8,287 nt of DNA from an archaeon (GTDB lineage Archaea > Thermoproteota > Nitrososphaeria > Nitrososphaerales > UBA183): contig JAJYNM010000062.1 in NCBI GenBank assembly GCA_021786335.1, forward strand, positions 1 through 8,287, given 5' to 3'. Shown in pieces: positions 3,628 to 8,287 of this stretch. Both the position numbers and the translations under genes were made by a program. The notes beneath the pieces were generated by a model that saw only the letters and a list, made by a program, of their open reading frames with translations, searched no databases and had not been told where the DNA came from. Each line of letters starts with the position of its first letter. The stretch's first letter is position 1.

Positions 3628-6357
3628 TTGAACGACAAGAAGCAGGCCTTGAAGGCCAAGTTCTCCTCAGACTACAAGAAGTACTATGTCGTAGACCTGT
3701 TCAAGAGGGAAGGGTTCGTCAGGAAGAAGTGCGAGAGCTGCGGCAAGCACTTCTGGACCCTGCGCCCGGAAAGGACCAGGTGCGACGACCAGCCCTGCTC
3801 CCCCTACTCCTTCATCGGGCGCCCTCCCACCAGGAGGAAGCTGAGCTACGTCGATGCTTGGAAGGCCGTCGAGTCGTTCTTCAAGAAGAACGGGCACGCC
3901 ATAGTGAAGCGCTATCCTGTCGTCAGCCGCTGGCGCCCCGACCTCTACTTCACCGTCGCCTCGATCATCGACTTCCAGAGGGTGGAGGGAGGCAAGGTCG
4001 TCTTTTCCCTCCCTGCCAACCCCCTGGTGGTCCCCCAGATGTGCCTGAGGTTCAACGACATCCCGATAGTGGGGCTCAGCGGCAGGCACGGGACCTCCTT
4101 CTGCATGGTAGGCCAGACAGCCATAGCGAACAAGCAGGGCTACTGGAAGGACAGGACCATCGACCTCGACTTCGAACTCCTGACCGAAGTCTTCGGCATC
4201 CCAAGGGAAGAGATTTCATTCAACGAACAGGTCTGGCTGGGCTATGGGGCCTTCGGGTACTCCTTGGAGTACCAAGTCCGAGGCCTGGAGACAGGGAACG
4301 CCGTCTTCACAGCCTTCGAAGGGAGCCCCGAGAAGTACGTCCCACTGAAGGAGCCCATAGTAGACATGGGGGCGGGCCTGGAGCGGTTCACCTGGCTGAC
4401 ACAGGGGACTCCGACGGCCTACGACGCGTACCTCTCGCCTGTGCTCAAGAGGATGAAGGAGGAGAACAGGGTCGACTATGACGAAGAGCTGTTCAGGCGT
4501 TATGCTCCACTGGCAGGGGAGATCAACCTAGACGACTACCGCAACCTGGGCGAAGCGAAGTCGAAGATCGCCCGGACCTTGGGGGTGGAGTCTTCGACCC
4601 TTTCCGGGCAGTTCGGCGCCCTGGAGGCCATGTATGCGATCGCAGACCACACGAGGACACTCCTCTTCGCAGTGGCAGATGGGATGCTCCCGAGCAACTC
4701 GGGGGGCGGCTACAACCTGAGGATGATCTACAGGCGCGCGAGGAACTTCATCAACTACTACGGGTTCAAGCTCCAGATTCCAGACCTGATAGACTGGCAC
4801 ATCGCCCAGCTCAAGGGGATGTACCCGGAGCTCGAGGGCCACGGCCCCGACGTCAAGGAGGTCCTCGAGGTCGAAGAGTCCAGGTTCGTCTCTTCGTCGG
4901 AGAGGGTCTCCAAAATCGTCTCCTCGCTGTCCGCCGATGCCAGGGAGCTCACCACTGACGACCTGGTGAAGCTCTACGACTCGGACGGCGTCACCCCCGA
5001 GCAGCTGCTGGAGGCGGGCGCCAAGGTCACCCCCCCTGAGGGGTTCTATGAGAAGGTGCAGGCCAGGCACCTCGCCAGGCAGCTCGAGCAGCCTGAGATG
5101 CAGTTCGACACCGGGGGGCTGAAGGCGACCAAGCTCTGGTACTATGAGGACGACGTTCCATTCCACTTCACAGCAAAGGTGGTCAGGGTGTTCGAGGCGA
5201 AGTACGTGGTCCTGGACCGGACCGCATTCTATCCCCGGGGCGGAGGCCAGGAGCCCGACCGCGGGACCATCGCGGGGGCGAAGGTGGTCGACATCGAGAA
5301 GTACGGAGACGTCGTCATCCACAGGGTCGAAGGGAAGGCGCCCCGCGCCGGGTCCAGGGTAGATTGCCACGTCGACCAGAGGCGCAGGAGGCGGGTCACC
5401 CAGATCCACACCGCCACCCACATACTGAACGGCTCCTCGAGGGAGGTCCTTGGTCCCTGGGTGTGGCAGCACTCGGCGTTCAAAGAGGAGGACTACGGCA
5501 GGATCGACATTACCCACTTCGCGCACCTGACGGACGCCCAGGTGCAGAAAATCGAAGACCTCGCCAACGACATAGTGAGGAAGGACCTGAAGGTGACCAA
5601 CACCTTCATGCCAAGGCAGGAAGCGGAGTCGAAGTATGGCTTCAGGCTATACCAGGGTGGCGTGGTCCCAGGCAAGCTCGTCAGGGTGGTCGACATAGGA
5701 GGCTGGGACATAGAGGCGTGCGGCGGGACGCACGTAAGCTCCACCGGCGAGGTGGGGCTCATCAAGGTCACAAAGGCCGAGAGGGTCCAGGACGGGGTGG
5801 AGCGGCTCGAGTTCGTCGCCGGGGAGGCAGCCATCGAGTACATGCACAGGATGGACTCGGAGCTGAGTGAACTCTCTGCGGTGCTGAACACCCAGAGGGA
5901 AAACCTCCCCAAGGCGGCGAGGGGCATCCTGCGGGACCTCGAAGAGTCCCGGGCCCGAGAGAAGGCCCTCGGACGGACCATAGTCGACATGTCCTCCGCC
6001 GGGGTGGCAGACAAAGCGAAGGAAGTGGCGGGGACAAAGCTTTACGTCTCCAAGAACCCGCCCATGGGAGAGGAACAGATAATTGCGCAGGGACAAAGGA
6101 GCGTCTCGACCGAGCCATCTCTGATCTACGTGGCAGTCTTCTCCACAGGAAAGTCCGCCCGGATCGTCTGCTTCGCCGGCCAGGCGGCCATAAAGGCGGG
6201 TTTCTCAGCCGTTGAGATAGTGAAGCGCCTGGCCCCGACCCTCGGAGGCTCTGGAGGGGGCACCCAGTCGTTCGCCCAGGGTGGTGGCCCCCTCGTAGGC
6301 AAGGTGGACGAGGCAGCTTCACTGGCTCAGGGGCTGCTTCCGCCCACGACGAGTTGA
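3628..6357 (+). CDS. alaS: Alanyl-tRNA synthetase, archaeal type
   Basis: AlaRS charges tRNA-Ala and removes mischarged serine or glycine. The 909 residues match archaeal AlaRS. An N-terminal extension carries four cysteines (35, 38, 52, 57; CESCGK and RCDDQPC), a pattern typical of the archaeal enzyme that looks metal-binding. The class II catalytic core follows, with motif 2 around R141 and motif 3 GAGLER (248-253), then the tRNA-recognition helices (to about 480). The editing domain has FYPRGGGQ (534-541), HTATH (594-598) and CGGTH (698-702), the four zinc ligands being His594, His598, Cys698 and His702. A C-terminal C-Ala/oligomerisation domain (about 800-909) contains glycine-rich GGSGGGTQSFAQGGG. 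All catalytic and editing signatures appear intact. The start is TTG with a good upstream ribosome-binding site. leuS begins 5 nt after the TGA stop, so the two are probably cotranscribed. Confidence 0.97.
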   Translation: MNDKKQALKAKFSSDYKKYYVVDLFKREGFVRKKCESCGKHFWTLRPERTRCDDQPCSPYSFIGRPPTRRKLSYVDAWKAVESFFKKNGHAIVKRYPVVSRWRPDLYFTVASIIDFQRVEGGKVVFSLPANPLVVPQMCLRFNDIPIVGLSGRHGTSFCMVGQTAIANKQGYWKDRTIDLDFELLTEVFGIPREEISFNEQVWLGYGAFGYSLEYQVRGLETGNAVFTAFEGSPEKYVPLKEPIVDMGAGLERFTWLTQGTPTAYDAYLSPVLKRMKEENRVDYDEELFRRYAPLAGEINLDDYRNLGEAKSKIARTLGVESSTLSGQFGALEAMYAIADHTRTLLFAVADGMLPSNSGGGYNLRMIYRRARNFINYYGFKLQIPDLIDWHIAQLKGMYPELEGHGPDVKEVLEVEESRFVSSSERVSKIVSSLSADARELTTDDLVKLYDSDGVTPEQLLEAGAKVTPPEGFYEKVQARHLARQLEQPEMQFDTGGLKATKLWYYEDDVPFHFTAKVVRVFEAKYVVLDRTAFYPRGGGQEPDRGTIAGAKVVDIEKYGDVVIHRVEGKAPRAGSRVDCHVDQRRRRRVTQIHTATHILNGSSREVLGPWVWQHSAFKEEDYGRIDITHFAHLTDAQVQKIEDLANDIVRKDLKVTNTFMPRQEAESKYGFRLYQGGVVPGKLVRVVDIGGWDIEACGGTHVSSTGEVGLIKVTKAERVQDGVERLEFVAGEAAIEYMHRMDSELSELSAVLNTQRENLPKAARGILRDLEESRAREKALGRTIVDMSSAGVADKAKEVAGTKLYVSKNPPMGEEQIIAQGQRSVSTEPSLIYVAVFSTGKSARIVCFAGQAAIKAGFSAVEIVKRLAPTLGGSGGGTQSFAQGGGPLVGKVDEAASLAQGLLPPTTS

Positions 6358-6362
6358 GTGGC

Positions 6363-8287
6363 ATGTCGGTGCGAGAGAAGCACTGGCTGAAGGTATGGGA
6401 GGAGAAGCACGCCTTCGAGCCGGACCCCGTGGCGGGGAAGAAGAAGGTCTTCGTGACCTTCCCGTTCCCATACATGAACGCCGCAGTCCACGTGGGGACC
6501 GCTTTCACGGCGAGCCACCTGGAGTTCTACTCGCGGTTCAAGCGGCTCCAAGGGTACAACGTCCTCTTCCCCTGGGCCTGGCACTGGACAGGGCAGCCCA
6601 TAGTCGGGATGAGCAAGAGGCTCAGGGAGGGAGACCCTGCTGTCAAGAGGGCGTTCTTGGAGCTCGACCGCGTCCCAGAAAAGGAGGTCGCGAAGTTCGT
6701 CGACCCGGAGTATCTGGCCTCCTACTACACGAAGCAGAGCCGAAGGGTGATGAAGGAGACAGGCTTCTCGATCGACTGGAGGAGAGAGTTCAGGACCGTC
6801 GACCCGGCCTTCAGGAAGTTCGTAGAGTGGCAATACTTCCATCTGAGGGAGCTGGGCTATGTCGTCCAGGGGACCCATCCGGTGGTCTGGTGCCCCTTCG
6901 ACAAGAGCCCTACCGGGGATCACGACAGGATGGAGGGAGAGGGGGTCTCCCCCGCAGAGTTCATCCTGATCAAGTTCCACCTCGGCGAGTTCGCCCTGGT
7001 CGCCGCGACGTTGCGGCCGGAGACAATCTACGGGGCGACCAACGTCTGGGTCAACCCTGACGCCGATTACAGCGAGGCCCGCGTCGACGGGGAGCTCTGG
7101 ATAGTCAGCTCCGCGTCTCTGTCCACGCTCTCCGAGCAGAAGCACAGCGTCGTCCCAATCCGCGAGTTCAAGGGCTCCGACCTGGTGGGGAGATACGCGA
7201 TGGCTCCGCTCACCGGGAAGTCGCTCCCAGTCTTCCCGAGCAGGTTCGTCGACCCGTCGCTGGCCACCGGGGTGGTCTACAGCGTCCCGGCCCACGCCCC
7301 CTACGACCTGATGGCGCTCAGGGACATCCAAGAAGGGAGGGTCCACGTGGGGCGACAGATCAAAGAAGAAGCCGACAAGATCACCCCTATACCTATCCTC
7401 TCCCTGTCGGGATACTCTAGGATTCCCGCTGAAGACGTGATCAGGAAACTGAACATAAGGGACTCGATGGATCCGAATCTGGACGCTGCAACCCAGGAGA
7501 TTTACAGCGCCGAGTTCCACAGGGGGGTGCTCAGCCAGAGCTCGGGCCCCCTCGCCCACCTGACGGTCCCCGAGGCGAAGGACAAGGCCGTGGAACTCAT
7601 CGCCAAGACAGAGAGGCTCGCAAAGATGTTCGAGCTCCCTGAGAAGGTCGTCTGCCGCTGCGGTACCAGGTGCTATGTCAAAATCCTCGAGAACCAGTGG
7701 TTCCTGAACTACTCCAACCCGGAGTGGAAGGCCAAGGCGAAGCTGGTCATAGACCGGGCGGACGTCTACCCAGAAGAAGCCAGGCAGCTGTTCTACTCCA
7801 CCATCGAGTGGCTGAAGGATTGGCCGTGTGCAAGGCGCTCCGGGATGGGGACGAGGCTCCCCTGGGACAAGGACTGGCTGGTCGAGACCTTGAGCGACTC
7901 CACCATCTATATGGCCTACTACTGCATAAGCAAGTTTGTCAACCTGGAGAAGGTCGCGCCCGACAGCCTCACCCCCGAGGTACTTGACTACGTCCTCCTG
8001 GGCAAGGGGAACCCCGCTAGCCTTGCCAAGGCTGCCCGTGTCTCGGAGAGGGTCCTGAGGGATATGAGGGCCGAGTTCGTCTACTGGTACCCGGTCGACC
8101 TGCGCAACTCAGGGAAGGACCTCATCCCGAACCATCTGACTTTCTTCGCCTTCCACCACGCCGCCCTCTTCCCAGAGAAGGACTGGCCCAGGGGGTTCGG
8201 CATCAACGGGATGATAACAATCGAAGGCAAGAGGATGAGCAAGACGAAGGGGAACTTCGTCACATGGGAAGGTGCCAAGGAGAAGTA
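6363..8287 (+). CDS. leuS: Leucyl-tRNA synthetase, 3' partial, with altered HIGH and KMSKS motifs
   Basis: LeuRS is a class I synthetase that charges tRNA-Leu. The frame is open from ATG 6363 to the window end, giving 641 residues; archaeal LeuRS is usually about 950, so the anticodon-binding and C-terminal domains are missing. Seen in order: the HIGH region (FPYMNAAVHVGTAFT, residues 35-49), VLFPWAWHWTGQPI (67-80), WCPFDKSPTGDHDRMEGEG (176-194), the CP1 editing domain with TLRPETIYGATN (216-227) and VPAHAPYD (308-315, containing the conserved editing Asp315), CRCG (431-434) with KILENQWF, LSDSTIYMAYY (510-520), and the KMSKS loop as RMSKTKGN (624-631). The HIGH motif reads HVGT (43-46), so the usual last histidine is threonine. 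A 5-nt gap from alaS suggests one operon; no strong Shine-Dalgarno is visible. Family assignment is firm because the editing and core motifs are LeuRS-specific. Confidence 0.95.
   Translation, partial: MSVREKHWLKVWEEKHAFEPDPVAGKKKVFVTFPFPYMNAAVHVGTAFTASHLEFYSRFKRLQGYNVLFPWAWHWTGQPIVGMSKRLREGDPAVKRAFLELDRVPEKEVAKFVDPEYLASYYTKQSRRVMKETGFSIDWRREFRTVDPAFRKFVEWQYFHLRELGYVVQGTHPVVWCPFDKSPTGDHDRMEGEGVSPAEFILIKFHLGEFALVAATLRPETIYGATNVWVNPDADYSEARVDGELWIVSSASLSTLSEQKHSVVPIREFKGSDLVGRYAMAPLTGKSLPVFPSRFVDPSLATGVVYSVPAHAPYDLMALRDIQEGRVHVGRQIKEEADKITPIPILSLSGYSRIPAEDVIRKLNIRDSMDPNLDAATQEIYSAEFHRGVLSQSSGPLAHLTVPEAKDKAVELIAKTERLAKMFELPEKVVCRCGTRCYVKILENQWFLNYSNPEWKAKAKLVIDRADVYPEEARQLFYSTIEWLKDWPCARRSGMGTRLPWDKDWLVETLSDSTIYMAYYCISKFVNLEKVAPDSLTPEVLDYVLLGKGNPASLAKAARVSERVLRDMRAEFVYWYPVDLRNSGKDLIPNHLTFFAFHHAALFPEKDWPRGFGINGMITIEGKRMSKTKGNFVTWEGAKEK

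Noticed and set aside
3507..4481. A 324-residue + strand frame overlapping the start of alaS
   Set aside because: It is an out-of-frame, Arg/Gln-rich product of alaS codons; the AlaRS frame carries all family motifs.
4528..5526. A 332-residue - strand frame opposite alaS
   Set aside because: It is antisense to intact AlaRS core and editing domains and has no domain signature.
6327..7559. A 410-residue - strand frame opposite leuS and the end of alaS
   Set aside because: It is a shadow created by GC-rich codon use in leuS. The composition is Pro/Arg/Val-rich without motifs, and the + strand is firmly LeuRS.

Overview
This window is a GC-rich stretch of archaeal chromosome carrying housekeeping genes for translation and transcription. 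It encodes a single-KOW Spt5 elongation factor, the archaeal/eukaryotic-type P-stalk proteins uL11, uL1, uL10 (P0) and P1 (the archaeal L12), an archaeal-type alanyl-tRNA synthetase with a four-cysteine N-terminal extension, and the first two thirds of a leucyl-tRNA synthetase. Protein types and gene order are archaeal. I cannot fix the phylum from the sequence; a TACK-type lineage (thaumarchaeal or bathyarchaeal relatives) is a guess. I see no mobile element, CRISPR array, tRNA or rRNA.

Layout. Positions 1-2486, + strand: spt5 (5' end cut by the window edge), rpl11, rpl1 and rpl10, tightly packed. spt5 and rpl11 overlap by 4 nt and rpl1 and rpl10 abut with no gap. The only real gap, 58 nt before rpl1, has a possible internal promoter. 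Positions 2487-2690: a 204-nt GC-rich stretch between convergent genes, with several short inverted repeats. Positions 2691-3523, - strand: the P1/L12 gene preceded by a GNAT-family acetyltransferase, with the probable L12 TATA box lying over the acetyltransferase stop codon. Positions 3524-3627: a 104-nt divergent promoter region. Positions 3628-8287, + strand: alaS, then leuS starting 5 nt after the alaS stop and running off the window.

How they fit together. uL10 anchors P1 dimers and sits beside uL11 at the base of the ribosomal stalk that recruits translation GTPases, while uL1 forms the opposite stalk. AlaRS and LeuRS supply charged tRNA to the same machinery. The order spt5-L11-L1-L10-L12-alaS is known from other archaea (for example Methanothermobacter), but here the L12 segment points the other way and carries an acetyltransferase. 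That local inversion splits L12 from the L10 transcript. Together with the acetyltransferase-L12 pairing, an L10 without the usual acidic tail, and a LeuRS with altered HIGH and KMSKS signatures, it is the most unusual content here. I do not see a wholly new system.
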